Assembly (NCBI GenBank): GCA_018402255.1
Contig: JAGYIS010000004.1
Span: forward strand, 434,001-498,000
DNA length: 64,000 nucleotides
Direction of reading: 5' to 3'
Origin: Marinobacter sp.
GTDB lineage: Bacteria > Pseudomonadota > Gammaproteobacteria > Pseudomonadales > Oleiphilaceae
Numbering within the stretch: the stretch's first letter is position 1; every line of letters begins with the position of its first letter. The translations under genes and the position numbers were made by a program. The notes below the pieces were generated by a model. It had not been told where the DNA came from. It did no database searches and was given only the letters and a program-made list of their open reading frames with translations. Shown in pieces: positions 9,384-18,031 of the stretch.

Positions 9384-9812
9384 GTGCCTGATAAGACTAT
9401 CACCATGACGTCCAGTCGGCCCTATCTTGTACGGTCGTTGAACGAGTGGATTCTGGATAATGACTGCACCCCCTACATTGTGGTGGATGCAGGGGTTCAG
9501 GGTGTTCAGGTGCCCACAGAGCACGTGGCTAACGGGCAGATCGTGCTGAATATCAGCCCAGGTGCCGTTCGTAGCTTGGTGATTGGTAACGGTGCGCTTG
9601 AATTCAGTGCTCGCTTTGGTGGCGTGCCTATGCAGGTGTTTATTCCGTTGCAGGCCGTCATGGCAATTTACGCCAAAGAAAACGGTGAGGGTATGGTGTT
9701 TGGCAGCGAGCCAGGCTCACCAGACCCGGAAGGCGGGTCGGACTCTGAGTCTGCCGGTCGCCGATCGGATGAGCGTCCCAGTGGACGACCAACCCTGAAA
9801 GTAGTGAAATAA
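9384..9812 (+). CDS. sspB: ClpXP adaptor, stringent starvation protein B
   Basis: 142 residues from a GTG at 9384. SspB tethers ssrA-tagged peptides and other substrates to ClpX. SSRPYLVRSLNEWILDNDCT and the segment ending in AIYAKENGEGMVF form the conserved substrate-binding dimer domain; an acidic, Gly/Ser-rich linker follows, and the C-terminal GRPTLKVVK matches the ClpX-binding XB tail. GTG 9384 is preferred because AGGAG ends 9 nt before it, while the in-frame ATG at 9405 (MTSSRPY) has no ribosome binding site; either is possible. A strong terminator overlaps the stop. Confidence 0.92.
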   Translation: MPDKTITMTSSRPYLVRSLNEWILDNDCTPYIVVDAGVQGVQVPTEHVANGQIVLNISPGAVRSLVIGNGALEFSARFGGVPMQVFIPLQAVMAIYAKENGEGMVFGSEPGSPDPEGGSDSESAGRRSDERPSGRPTLKVVK

Positions 9813-9838
9813 AAAAGCCGGCGTCAGCCGGCTTTTTT
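9811..9838. terminator. bidirectional intrinsic terminator between sspB and diaA
   Basis: AAAAAAGCCGGC, a short loop TCA, then GCCGGCTTTTTT. Symmetric A- and T-tracts serve both the plus-strand sspAB and the minus-strand lpoA-yraN-diaA transcripts. Confidence 0.92.
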
Positions 9839-9839
9839 G

Positions 9840-10430
9840 TTACCCGCCAAATAACTTGTGGTCAACCAGATCGCACAGTGTATTGATGATCAGCAGCATC
9901 AGTGGCGTTGCTTCGTGTGGAGACAGATCGTTGAGTGCTATTTCATGATCCTCTGGGTGCATGAGCGACGTGATGTCCGACTTTTCGCGGGCACTTAATA
10001 CGACCACTCGCATTTCCCGGTCATGCGCAGCCTGGATAGCCTGAATCAGGTTGGCTTTGTGGCCATCATCAACCACAACGAAGAGCAGGTCGCCGGGCTT
10101 GCCAATAGCTCGAACCTGGCGAGAGAAGGTGTCGTTGAAGCGGTTGTCCCGACATATTGCCGAGTAAGTGGTGGCGTCCGCGCCGAGGTTGATCGCCGGT
10201 AACGCAGGGCGGTCCTGCTCGAAGCGATTCAGCAGCGCGGTGCAAAAATACTGGGCGAGGATGTTCGCATTGCCGTTGGCGCAAGCGATGATCTTGCCGT
10301 CCTGCAGAAGGGTGGCGACAAAGGCATCAGACACATCTTCGATGTCCGGACCTGTGGTGCTCGCCGCTTGAGCTGTTTGTTCCATGTGGTTGGCAAACCA
10401 CTGATTAATTTTCTGTGCGGTGTCGGTCAT
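9840..10430 (-). CDS. diaA: SIS-domain protein, DiaA-type DnaA initiator-associating factor
   Basis: 196 residues, one sugar-isomerase (SIS) domain. DiaA tetramers bind DnaA and promote its assembly at oriC; relatives include phosphoheptose isomerase GmhA. The phosphosugar loop reads ACANGNANILAQYF instead of the GNGGSAADAQHF type of GmhA, which favours DiaA. AINLGADATTYSAICRD and the closing LCDLVDHKLFGG are also DiaA-like. The ATG at 10430 (MTDTAQKINQWF) leaves 8 bp to yraN; the longer frame would overlap yraN by 31 bp. Last gene of lpoA-yraN-diaA; the outer-membrane lipoprotein gene dolP that usually follows is absent. Confidence 0.88.
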   Translation of the reverse strand: MTDTAQKINQWFANHMEQTAQAASTTGPDIEDVSDAFVATLLQDGKIIACANGNANILAQYFCTALLNRFEQDRPALPAINLGADATTYSAICRDNRFNDTFSRQVRAIGKPGDLLFVVVDDGHKANLIQAIQAAHDREMRVVVLSAREKSDITSLMHPEDHEIALNDLSPHEATPLMLLIINTLCDLVDHKLFGG

Positions 10431-10438
10431 TGTTTCGA

Positions 10439-10804
10439 TTAATCTGCCTGGATTGCGTTTCTGATCCATTGTACCCGGTATTTCCGGGTGGTACCCGGCA
10501 TGATCGCCACAACGTCGATCCGGGAGGGCATGTTCCAGAGTTGGTGCCGGTGCAGGTAATAGGAGGCGGCCCGCACCAGTCGGCGTTGTTTGCCCGGTGT
10601 AATCGAACTGGCCGGATCGACCAGGCTGCCAGGCCCGCGATAGCGCACTTCGAAAAAAACCAAGGCGTCGCCATCGCGGCCGATCAGATCGATCTCCCCG
10701 CCCCGGTTGTAGACGTTCCGGTCCAGAATGACGACGCCATGGCTGGCGAGATAGCGTGCAGCGACGCCTTCATAATGTGTGCCGATTTCACGGCTGCCTT
10801 CCAT
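10439..10804 (-). CDS. yraN: UPF0102 / YraN-family nuclease-like protein
   Basis: 121 residues, restriction-endonuclease-like fold. The active-site pattern GGEIDLIGRDGDALVFFEVRYR (in parts: GGEIDLI, then VFFEVR) supplies the Glu, Asp and Glu-x-Arg/Lys of the family, and the N-terminal GTHYEGVAARYL contains the conserved Glu. Cellular function is not firmly established. It lies 12 bp downstream of lpoA and 8 bp upstream of diaA, as in E. coli and Pseudomonas. Confidence 0.93.
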   Translation of the reverse strand: MEGSREIGTHYEGVAARYLASHGVVILDRNVYNRGGEIDLIGRDGDALVFFEVRYRGPGSLVDPASSITPGKQRRLVRAASYYLHRHQLWNMPSRIDVVAIMPGTTRKYRVQWIRNAIQAD

Positions 10805-10816
10805 GGCCTGGGTCTC

Positions 10817-12688
10817 CTAGAGGTTGAGCGCAGGTTCCTCATTGTCTGTGGATTCGTCCGTAGACTCTCGCTGATTGAGCTCCGGTGCCAGGGCTGGTCT
10901 TCCGCTCCGGAACTGGGCCCACAATTGTTTTCTGTGAATAACGCCGTCGGGCGTCATGCTGAGCACGCCGGTCTGGCCTTCGATGGCGGCATCTTCAATC
11001 TGTCGAAGTAACGGGAGTCGTTTGCTCAACTGCCAGGCATCTGCCCCCATTGCGAACAGTCTGCCTAATTGGCCGCGCGTTCCGCTCAGGTTTTGTTCGG
11101 CCTGAGCGCGCAGGGGATTGTCCTCCGCCAGTACCCAGGGGATGTCGGTGAAGGTTACGCGGTTGAGATCGCGATCACGGCTGGGGTCAGGCGTGCCTTC
11201 GTAGACGATGGACGGTGAATAGACCGGAAGGTCACCGGCGAAATAAAAGGCAAACAGCGGATTGAACTGGCGGGCTACGGTCGGTTCGGCGACCAACACG
11301 ATTGCCTCTGCATCCTGGCGCCGCCGAGGTTCAAACTCAACGTTCATGCCGATGGTGCGCTCAACCTGAATGGCTCGCTGTCTTGAGGTGGTTACGCCTA
11401 ACAAATCTGCACTGACTGAGCGGAAGTTGTCTTCAGGGAAGAAACGCTCTATCTCCAGAACCTTGCCGCTGTTGTCTGCCATTCGTTGTAGCAGGGCCTG
11501 CTCCACCCGGTCACCCCATTCTCCTTGTGGGATAAGCACCAGTATCTGTCGAAGTCCTCGAGCGGTGAGTTGATCGGCAATCTGGCGAGCTTCGTCCTCG
11601 GCAGAGAGGCCGTATTGGTACAATCCGTCAGGAATCCGGTTACCGGATGGCAGGTAGTTCAGCCCGAGCACCGGTACCGCCAGAGTGTTCATGTTGCTCA
11701 AGTCTGCCAACGCGTCTTTTTCGAGTGGCCCGACAATCAGGTCAATCTCTTGCTGCGCCAGCTCGCCGTAGAGTTCGGCAAACGCTTTGGTGGACGTATC
11801 CAGTATCCGGATGTCGGTCTGCTCGCGGTCGACGCTGTCATCGCTGTAGTAAGCTGCCAGAAAGCCGTCCCGGATCGCTCGGCCCGCGCTGGCCAGCGAG
11901 CCTTGGAGGGGCAGGGCCAGAACGATTCGCTCGGGCCGGCTGGTGGCCAGGTCTGCCAGCAGGCTGAGCTCCGTGGGCAGAATCTGGGCGGCCGGGTGGC
12001 CTGGCCAGTTGTTCTGCCAGCTCCGGATCAGGCGCCCTTGTTCATCCAGTCCGACGCCCCTGGCCCGGAGGGTTGAGGCCAGTTCCAGCCAGCCTTGCTC
12101 TTCGAAGCCGATGGCATTGGCGGAGGCCTCGGTAAGCTTCTCGCCTGGTATGCTTTTGAGGTACTGCCAGATCTGGCTGTGGACTTCCTGAGGATCGCTC
12201 TGGCTATCAGTTTGGCTGAGCAGCATCAGGGATAGCGCCGCTGACAAATGGTCCCCGATCAATGCAAAGGTGCGCGCCTGCAGATCCGCAGCGCGCCCGA
12301 TCACGTCGCTGGGATAACTCAGGAACTGATCTGGCGACATGTCGGCGGTCAACTCCCGGGCCCATTCACTGTCCTGAAGCTCAACCGCGCCGGCCATGGC
12401 CAGCAGTCGTTTCTGGTCGGCAATACCTTCGCCTGTCTCGCTCAAAAGATCGCTGCGCAGAATTTGCCGTGCCGCCGTGTGGTTGTCCCGATCCTGGAAG
12501 TCGCTGGCAATCCGGAGCAGGTAGCGTTGGGCCGTCACCGGGTCGCGCTCGCTGCCGGCCAGCTCGAGGGCTTTTTCCGGGGTGTCTGCGACATGACTGT
12601 CAAGGTTAACGGTGGCGCAACCTGCTGTAAGGAGCAAGAACAGTGCGATCAGGGTAAAAGTTATTCGATGGCTGCGGTATTTTGTCAT
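10817..12688 (-). CDS. lpoA: outer-membrane lipoprotein activator of PBP1a
   Basis: 623 residues. The N-terminal signal FTLIALFLLLTAGCA has a lipobox (LTAG|C), giving an outer-membrane lipoprotein. The first third is helical TPR-like (A/L-rich repeats); the last two thirds resemble a periplasmic-binding-protein fold, with RIVLALPLQGSLASAGRAIR and EIDLIVGPLEKDALADL. LpoA reaches through the peptidoglycan to stimulate the synthase PBP1a. The start at 12688 places the signal peptide at the terminus; 33 further in-frame residues upstream are polar and unlike the family. First gene of lpoA-yraN-diaA, divergent from rsmI. Confidence 0.92.
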   Translation of the reverse strand: MTKYRSHRITFTLIALFLLLTAGCATVNLDSHVADTPEKALELAGSERDPVTAQRYLLRIASDFQDRDNHTAARQILRSDLLSETGEGIADQKRLLAMAGAVELQDSEWARELTADMSPDQFLSYPSDVIGRAADLQARTFALIGDHLSAALSLMLLSQTDSQSDPQEVHSQIWQYLKSIPGEKLTEASANAIGFEEQGWLELASTLRARGVGLDEQGRLIRSWQNNWPGHPAAQILPTELSLLADLATSRPERIVLALPLQGSLASAGRAIRDGFLAAYYSDDSVDREQTDIRILDTSTKAFAELYGELAQQEIDLIVGPLEKDALADLSNMNTLAVPVLGLNYLPSGNRIPDGLYQYGLSAEDEARQIADQLTARGLRQILVLIPQGEWGDRVEQALLQRMADNSGKVLEIERFFPEDNFRSVSADLLGVTTSRQRAIQVERTIGMNVEFEPRRRQDAEAIVLVAEPTVARQFNPLFAFYFAGDLPVYSPSIVYEGTPDPSRDRDLNRVTFTDIPWVLAEDNPLRAQAEQNLSGTRGQLGRLFAMGADAWQLSKRLPLLRQIEDAAIEGQTGVLSMTPDGVIHRKQLWAQFRSGRPALAPELNQRESTDESTDNEEPALNL

Positions 12689-12850
12689 AGCAGGCTCGGT
12701 TGTCTCCGGATCATTAGGCTTGTGGTGCCGCTCTTTCGGTGGCAAGTTTACCAGCTCCGGGCTTAATTCACATGACATGCTCGTCATGGGCCCGGTCGGG
12801 TTGTTTCGGGAGTGATGATGCTCCTGTTTTTTATCAACGGGAGTGGGTGC

Positions 12851-13724
12851 ATGTCAGTTTCGGGTCGCGTCAGGCAGGAAGAGGAAGGCGTTCTCTATGT
12901 GGTGGCAACGCCTATAGGTAATCTGGATGACCTGTCTGAGAGGGCGCTGCAGATTCTGACCAAGGTTGATCTGATCGCCGCCGAGGATACCCGGCATACG
13001 GGCAGGCTGCTGCAGCATCTTGGGCTAAGCAAGCAGATGATGGCGCTTCATGATCACAATGAACGAGGGCGGGTTGAGAAGTTACTGACGCTGCTGGCGG
13101 AGGGGCGTCAGGTGGCGCTGGTGTCAGATGCGGGCACGCCGCTGATCTCAGACCCGGGTTATATCGTGGTGAGAGAGGTTCGGGCGGCCGGATTTCAGGT
13201 GTCTCCGATACCTGGAGCTTGCGCCCTGGTGGCGGCTTTATCTGTGGCAGGTTTGCCAACGGACCGGTTTCTGTTTGCTGGATTTTTGCCCGCAAAGCGC
13301 TCGGGTCGCCGGTCAGCGCTGGCGGATCTTGAGCGAGAGTCGGCAACTCTGGTGTTTTATGAGTCGCCCCATCGGATCATCGATTTGATGGAGGATCTGG
13401 TGGCGGTGTTCGGTTCGAGATCGCGAGTGTGTGCTTGGGCGTGAACTCACCAAAACCTTTGAGACTTTCTACAGTGGTGGTGCTGCGTCGGTGCTTGCCG
13501 ATTTGCAGGAAGACCCCAACGGTGCCCGTGGTGAATTTGTGGTGATGGTCCGCGGCGCAGCTCCTGAGCCAGCTGGTGCTGGCGTGTCGTTGGATACGGA
13601 TAAGTTGCTGGGGCTTTTGATTAAAGAATTACCCGTGAAGAAAGCGGCCCGGATTGCGGCGGAGGTCAGCGGTCTTGGCAAAAATGAACTGTATCAGCGA
13701 GCGCTTGAGCTGAAAGGTGATTAA
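12851..13724 (+). CDS. rsmI: 16S rRNA (cytidine-1402-2'-O)-methyltransferase, frame broken by one extra base
   Basis: RsmI adds the 2'-O-methyl of m4Cm1402 in the ribosomal P site. The first frame gives [42 protein letters not shown] and FYESPHRI, then runs into a TGA at 13442 after CAWA. The next frame resumes exactly in register with [16 protein letters not shown] and continues to 13724. Removing one G (near 13433) restores a normal 290-residue protein; the total length is 291 codons plus one base. The start at 12851 has GGGAG 7 nt upstream. Because both halves are well conserved, a sequencing error or a very recent mutation is likelier than old decay. A programmed shift is possible but unsupported. 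Confidence 0.9.
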
Positions 13725-13728
13725 TGCC

Positions 13729-13757
13729 TTGCATGGCGGCTTTCGCAGAGGTATTGT
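13729..13757 (+). promoter_or_regulatory. promoter of rnpB
   Basis: TTGCAT (13729-13734), 17-bp spacer, TATTGT (13752-13757). The predicted start, 6-7 bp downstream, coincides with the 5' strand of the RNase P P1 helix at 13764. It begins 5 bp after the rsmI stop. Confidence 0.7.
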
Positions 13758-13762
13758 CGGCC

Positions 13763-14113
13763 CCGAGCTCGCCAGACAGTCGCCGCCGGTTTTACCGGGG
13801 GAGGAAAGTCCGGGCTCCGCAGGGCAAGGTGCCAGGTAACGCCTGGGCGGCGCGAGCCGACGGAAAGTGCAACAGAAAGTAAACCGCCTAAGCGCCTTCG
13901 GGTGCCGGTAAGGGTGAAATGGTGCGGTAAGAGCGCACCGCGTGGCTGGCAACAGTCCACGGCGATGGTAAACCCCACCTGGAGCAAGACCAAATAGGAA
14001 TCCTATGGCGTGGCCCGCGCTGGATTCGGGTAGGTTGCTTGAGGCCTGTGGTGACGCAGGCCCTAGATGAATGACTGTCCAAGACAGAACCCGGCTTATC
14101 GGCGAGCTCGCCA
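13763..14113 (+). ncRNA. rnpB: RNase P RNA component, class A
   Basis: The catalytic RNA that trims tRNA 5' ends. Universally conserved blocks are present in order: CCAGACAGTCGCCGC near the 5' end, GGGGGAGGAAAGTCCGGGCT, GGTAAGGGTGAAA, GTGCGGTAAGAGCGCACCGC, GGTAAACCCCACCTGGAGCA, CAAATAGG, and near the 3' end GCCCTAGATGAATGACTGTC and ACAGAACCCGGCTTATC. The P1 helix is formed by CGAGCTCGCC (13764-13773) and GGCGAGCTCG (14101-14110), 10 perfect base pairs. Ends are accurate to a few bases. Confidence 0.97.
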
Positions 14114-14319
14114 TTTTCTTCTTTCGTGATTTGTACCCTTCTCACAACGCAGCCGTTATACCCAAAAAATCTTAAACCTTAGGTTGCCTCTTCAGAGTTC
14201 TCTGCAGGTACTTGTTTTTTCTCCTTTTCTTTACGTCTTTTTAACCCTTTCTTAAGTTTGCCGTTTGTAACCTCTTGTCATTAAAGGAACTTTTGCATGT
14301 GTGGCGTCGATTGCGGCGC
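14114..14319. other. T-rich intergenic stretch between rnpB and the mra promoter
   Basis: About 200 bp, pyrimidine-rich with several T-runs and clearly lower GC than its neighbours. It probably contains the rnpB 3' processing or termination region, but no clean hairpin-plus-T terminator was recognised, and no gene is seen. Confidence 0.5.
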
Positions 14320-14348
14320 TTGCATTGTCTATTGCGTGTTTCTATAGT
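14320..14348 (+). promoter_or_regulatory. mra promoter of the dcw cluster
   Basis: TTGCAT (14320-14325), 17-bp spacer, TATAGT (14343-14348). It lies directly before the MraZ repeat array and about 70 bp before mraZ, the position of Pmra in E. coli. Confidence 0.75.
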
Positions 14349-14356
14349 GTGCGGAA

Positions 14357-14390
14357 GTGGGAAAAAGTGGTTTCTAGTGGTTTTTTGTGG
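14357..14390 (+). promoter_or_regulatory. MraZ operator: four GTGG repeats at exact 10-bp spacing
   Basis: GTGG occurs at 14357, 14367, 14377 and 14387, each followed by an A/T-rich spacer. MraZ rings bind direct repeats of a GTGG/TGGG-type core spaced by one helical turn, so this is the expected autoregulatory operator. It covers the transcription start and early leader of the mraZ-led operon. Confidence 0.82.
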
Positions 14391-14416
14391 AAAAGACACC
14401 CTTGGATACGGCATAA

Positions 14417-14869
14417 ATGAGTAATTTTCTTGGCAGTCATGCCATCAATATGGACGCGAAGGGTCGCCTGGCGATCCCGACGAAGGTGCGCGAAGAGCTC
14501 GCGCAGCTTTGTGGTGGCCGTATTGTTCTGACTGCCAACGCCGATGAGGAGCATTGTCTTCTGCTTTACCCGGAACCGGCCTGGGAAACGCTTCGGCCAC
14601 AGATCGAAGCGCTGCCGAACATGAATAAAGCGGCTCGGCGACTGCAGCGGCTGATTCTGGGTAATGCCGCGCCCATGGAGCTGGATTCCGCAGGGCGTAT
14701 TCTGGTACCACCCACGTTGCGACACTACGCCCATCTGGAGAAGAAGCTGATGTTGATCGGCCAGGGTAAAAAATTGGAGCTCTGGAGCGAAGAACGTTGG
14801 TTTGCCTGGTTGGATGAAGCCTCAGGTGATGATGATATGCCGCCAGAAATGGAGGCGTTGTCGCTATGA
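14417..14869 (+). CDS. mraZ: transcriptional regulator MraZ
   Basis: 150 residues, two AbrB-like SpoVT domains. The N-terminal [20 protein letters not shown] and the second-copy [19 protein letters not shown] each carry the D(A/S)xGR core that contacts DNA. MraZ represses the dcw promoter, and its own operator of four repeats lies 27 bp upstream. Stop overlaps the rsmH start by ATGA. Confidence 0.97.
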   Translation: MSNFLGSHAINMDAKGRLAIPTKVREELAQLCGGRIVLTANADEEHCLLLYPEPAWETLRPQIEALPNMNKAARRLQRLILGNAAPMELDSAGRILVPPTLRHYAHLEKKLMLIGQGKKLELWSEERWFAWLDEASGDDDMPPEMEALSL

Positions 14870-15822
14870 AAAAGGTCGAGCAGGTATCTGCTCCCGGGTT
14901 CAGGCATCGCTCTGTTCTGTTGGATGAGGCTGTGGATCATCTGGTTAGCGACCCGTCCGGGCGTTATGTCGACGCTACCTTCGGGCGCGGAGGTCACAGT
15001 CGCCTGATTCTCAGTCAACTAAGTGAGCAGGGCGAGTTGCTGGGTATTGATAAAGACCCGGAGGCGATTGTCGCGGCTGGCGCTTTGGCAACTGACGATG
15101 CCCGGTTCTGCTGGTACCACGGGTCGTTCTCCGAGTTGTCACAAGCGCTGGACAGTCAGCAGTGGCCCACCGTCAATGGTGTGCTGATGGATCTGGGCGT
15201 GTCGTCACCTCAGTTGGATGACGCCGCTCGCGGTTTTTCGTTCATGCGTAACGGCCCGCTGGACATGCGGATGAATCCGCAGCAGGCGCCGAGCGCGGCG
15301 CAATGGTTGGCGGTTGCCGATGAGCGGGAAATTGCCGATGTGATCTGGCGCTACGGCGAAGAGCGTTTTTCTCGTCGTATAGCCCGGCTGATTGTCGCCA
15401 AGCGGCAGGAAGAGGCCATTGAGACGACTCGTCAGTTGGCTGAATTGGTCGCCGAGGCGGTTCCAAAGAAAGAAAAACACAAGCACCCGGCCACCCGGAC
15501 ATTTCAGGCGATCCGGATATTTATCAATCGGGAGCTGGACGACCTTGAAGTCGGCCTAAAGTCTGCGGTGGGTCGGTTGGCACCGGGCGGGCGCCTGGTG
15601 GTGATCAGTTTTCACTCGCTTGAAGACCGCCTGGTGAAACGTTTCATGCGGGACCTGGCCCGCGGGCCGCAGATTCCGAAAGGTGTGCCGGTGACGGCGG
15701 ATCAGGAAAGGTCAGATTATGTGCTGGTGGGTAAGGCCAGCAAGGCCAATGAGCAGGAAATTACCGAGAACGTTCGGGCCCGCAGCGCAGTGATGCGGGT
15801 TCTGGAACGACGGATCAATTAA
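14866..15822 (+). CDS. rsmH: 16S rRNA (cytosine-1402-N4)-methyltransferase
   Basis: 318 residues. It adds the N4-methyl of m4Cm1402; RsmI, encoded 1.1 kb upstream, adds the 2'-O-methyl on the same nucleotide. The SAM site is [15 protein letters not shown], with GIDKDPEA next; [21 protein letters not shown] (central part) and [17 protein letters not shown] are family signatures. Overlaps mraZ by 4 bp. Confidence 0.97.
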   Translation: MKKVEQVSAPGFRHRSVLLDEAVDHLVSDPSGRYVDATFGRGGHSRLILSQLSEQGELLGIDKDPEAIVAAGALATDDARFCWYHGSFSELSQALDSQQWPTVNGVLMDLGVSSPQLDDAARGFSFMRNGPLDMRMNPQQAPSAAQWLAVADEREIADVIWRYGEERFSRRIARLIVAKRQEEAIETTRQLAELVAEAVPKKEKHKHPATRTFQAIRIFINRELDDLEVGLKSAVGRLAPGGRLVVISFHSLEDRLVKRFMRDLARGPQIPKGVPVTADQERSDYVLVGKASKANEQEITENVRARSAVMRVLERRIN

Positions 15823-15848
15823 TTGAAATCGCAGGGGAGCGCGACGCT

Positions 15849-16253
15849 ATGGGCGCGGTAGCCATCGAACAACCGACAAAATCCACCGGAATCAGCAAGC
15901 AGCGGGTTCGGGAAGGCGTGGCCACGGCTGTACGTTTGTCACGGCAGGTATTTGATACCACACGCGAAACCCGGGTGCTGATTACGTTGGGCCTGGTGGC
16001 GGTGCTGATGCTGTCGGCCATCGGAGTGGTTGTCAGTGCCCATGAAAACCGGGAGCTGTTCAACACGCTATCCGGTCTGCAGCAGGCTCGTGACGGATAC
16101 CAGCGGGAATGGAGTCAATTGCTGCTTGAGCAAAGTGCGCTGAGCGCCCACGGGCGTGTCGAGCACCTTGCCGCAGAACGTTTCAATATGGTGGTGCCAG
16201 GACGTGAGGATATTGTTCTGGTGCCTCTGATGTCGCCGGTTGCGGCGAGATAA
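15849..16253 (+). CDS. ftsL: cell division protein FtsL
   Basis: 134 residues, bitopic. A cytoplasmic N-terminus of about 40 residues is followed by the helix VLITLGLVAVLMLSAIGVVV and a periplasmic coiled coil of about 70 residues (NRELFNTLSGLQQARDGYQ onward) that pairs with FtsB and FtsQ in the divisome. Primary sequence is poorly conserved, so the call rests on topology and position between rsmH and ftsI. Confidence 0.93.
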   Translation: MGAVAIEQPTKSTGISKQRVREGVATAVRLSRQVFDTTRETRVLITLGLVAVLMLSAIGVVVSAHENRELFNTLSGLQQARDGYQREWSQLLLEQSALSAHGRVEHLAAERFNMVVPGREDIVLVPLMSPVAAR

Positions 16254-18027
16254 CGACTATAACAAGTACATCAGGGTGATCGATTTGTCTGGTCAGGGAA
16301 AGCAGGCAGCAAACTGGCAGCAGCGCGTGTTCGCGGGGTTAAAAGCCTGGCGTTTCGGCTCTGTGCTGGGCGTGTTCCTGTTGGTCATGCTGGGTATTGG
16401 CTGGCGTCTGGTGGATTTGCATGTGGTGGATAACGAGTTTCTGCGCCAGCAGGGAGACGTCCGGACTATCCGGGTTGAGTCGATTGATGCCCATCGGGGC
16501 GTGGTAACCGATCGCCACGGTGAGCCGCTGGCGGTGAGTACCCCGGTACAGACGCTCTGGGCAAACCCCTCAGAAACCGATCCCGATGACCCAAGGCTGG
16601 CCGGGCTGGCTCGTGTGCTGGGAATGACAGAAGGCGCTCTGAGGGAGCGCCTTCGAACGTTTGCTGGCCGTGAGTTTATTTACCTGCGCCGGAAAGTGCA
16701 GCCGAGTCTGGCCCGCGAGGCTCTGGAACTTGGCATCGGCGGCATATACGCCCGTCAGGAGTATCGCCGTTACTACCCGGCTGGAGAAGTGACAGCGCAC
16801 GTGGTTGGCTTTACCAATATTGACGAGCTGGGCCAGGAAGGCATTGAGCTGGCGTATAACGACTGGCTCACAGGTAAGCCTGGTGCGAAACGTGTCCTGA
16901 AGGATAACCGCGGGCGTGTGATCAAGGATCTGATGTTGATTCGCGATGCCCGGGCCGGTCGTGACCTTGAGCTGAGTATTGATTTGCGACTGCAATACCT
17001 GGCCTACCGCGAGCTCAAAGCTGTGGTTTCTGCCCACAACGCTCGTGGCGGCACTCTAGTGATGCTGGATGTGGATACCGGCGAAGTCTTGGCCATGGTT
17101 AATCAAGGTTCATACAACCCCAATGACAGGGCGCAGTTGTCCGCGGACACTATGCGCAACAAGGCGATTACCGATCTGTTCGAGCCCGGCTCGACGATCA
17201 AGCCCATCACCATCGCAGCGGCTCTTGAGACCGGCAAGTATCAGGCGGACAGTACCATCGATACATCACCCGGCTTTCGCCGGTTTGGCCGTTTTACGAT
17301 CCGGGACGCGCGCAATTACGGAGCCATGGATTTGACCGAAATGGTGGTCAAATCAAGCAATGTGGGTGTCAGCCTCATTGCCACTGAGCTGGGCGGTGAT
17401 GTGTTGAGGAATCTGTTCGCTCGCGTCGGCCTGGGGCAGGCCACCGGAATCGGCTTCCCCGGCGAAGCTGTTGGCGTTTTGCCTGCACCGCCCAAGTGGC
17501 GGCCCGTGGAAGAGTCCACTCTGTCATACGGTTATGGCATGAGCGTGAATGCGCTGCAATTGGCCCAAGCTTATATGGTCATTGCCAATGGCGGAACACG
17601 GTATCCCCTGAGCCTGATGAAGCAGAGCGTGCCGCCTCCGGGCCAGCGGGTGTTGAGTGAAGATGTGACTCTGGCTGTGCGTGGCATGCTGAAAGAGGCG
17701 GTGTCGCGTGGCACTGGCGGTCGTGGTCAGCCGGGGCTTTACGCGGCTGGTGGCAAAACAGGCACGGTGCACCTGGTCGGTGCCCAGGGCTACGAAAAGA
17801 GTCAGTACAAGGCGATCTTTGCCGGCATGGCTCCGATTGACGATCCGCGAATTGTAACGGTTGTGGCCGTTGATGCGCCCCAGTCCGGGGAATACTACGG
17901 CGGCGAAGTGGCTGCCCCGGTATTTGCTCGGGTGATGGGTGACGCACTGCGACTGCTGAATGTGAAGCCTGAACTGGAAGTTGGCGGGGCGAAGCCGCCC
18001 AAGACTGCTTCCGGAGAGAGAGGTTAG
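16240..18027 (+). CDS. ftsI: septal peptidoglycan transpeptidase FtsI (PBP3)
   Basis: Up to 595 residues. One N-terminal membrane helix (FGSVLGVFLLVMLGIGWRLV), a pedestal domain, then the transpeptidase domain with SxxK in EPGSTIKPITIAAALE (catalytic Ser), SxN in VKSSNVGVSL and KTG in GGKTGTVHLV. It crosslinks septal peptidoglycan and partners FtsW. The longest start is TTG 16240, overlapping ftsL by 14 bp; GTG 16276 is a plausible alternative because an ATCAGG motif lies directly ahead, which would give 583 residues. No clear ribosome binding site decides the matter. Confidence 0.95.
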   Translation: MRRDNDYNKYIRVIDLSGQGKQAANWQQRVFAGLKAWRFGSVLGVFLLVMLGIGWRLVDLHVVDNEFLRQQGDVRTIRVESIDAHRGVVTDRHGEPLAVSTPVQTLWANPSETDPDDPRLAGLARVLGMTEGALRERLRTFAGREFIYLRRKVQPSLAREALELGIGGIYARQEYRRYYPAGEVTAHVVGFTNIDELGQEGIELAYNDWLTGKPGAKRVLKDNRGRVIKDLMLIRDARAGRDLELSIDLRLQYLAYRELKAVVSAHNARGGTLVMLDVDTGEVLAMVNQGSYNPNDRAQLSADTMRNKAITDLFEPGSTIKPITIAAALETGKYQADSTIDTSPGFRRFGRFTIRDARNYGAMDLTEMVVKSSNVGVSLIATELGGDVLRNLFARVGLGQATGIGFPGEAVGVLPAPPKWRPVEESTLSYGYGMSVNALQLAQAYMVIANGGTRYPLSLMKQSVPPPGQRVLSEDVTLAVRGMLKEAVSRGTGGRGQPGLYAAGGKTGTVHLVGAQGYEKSQYKAIFAGMAPIDDPRIVTVVAVDAPQSGEYYGGEVAAPVFARVMGDALRLLNVKPELEVGGAKPPKTASGERG

Positions 18028-18031
18028 CGCC

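Noticed and set aside
14117..14320. Small gene between rnpB and mraZ
   Set aside because: T-rich sequence with frequent stops and no ribosome binding site.
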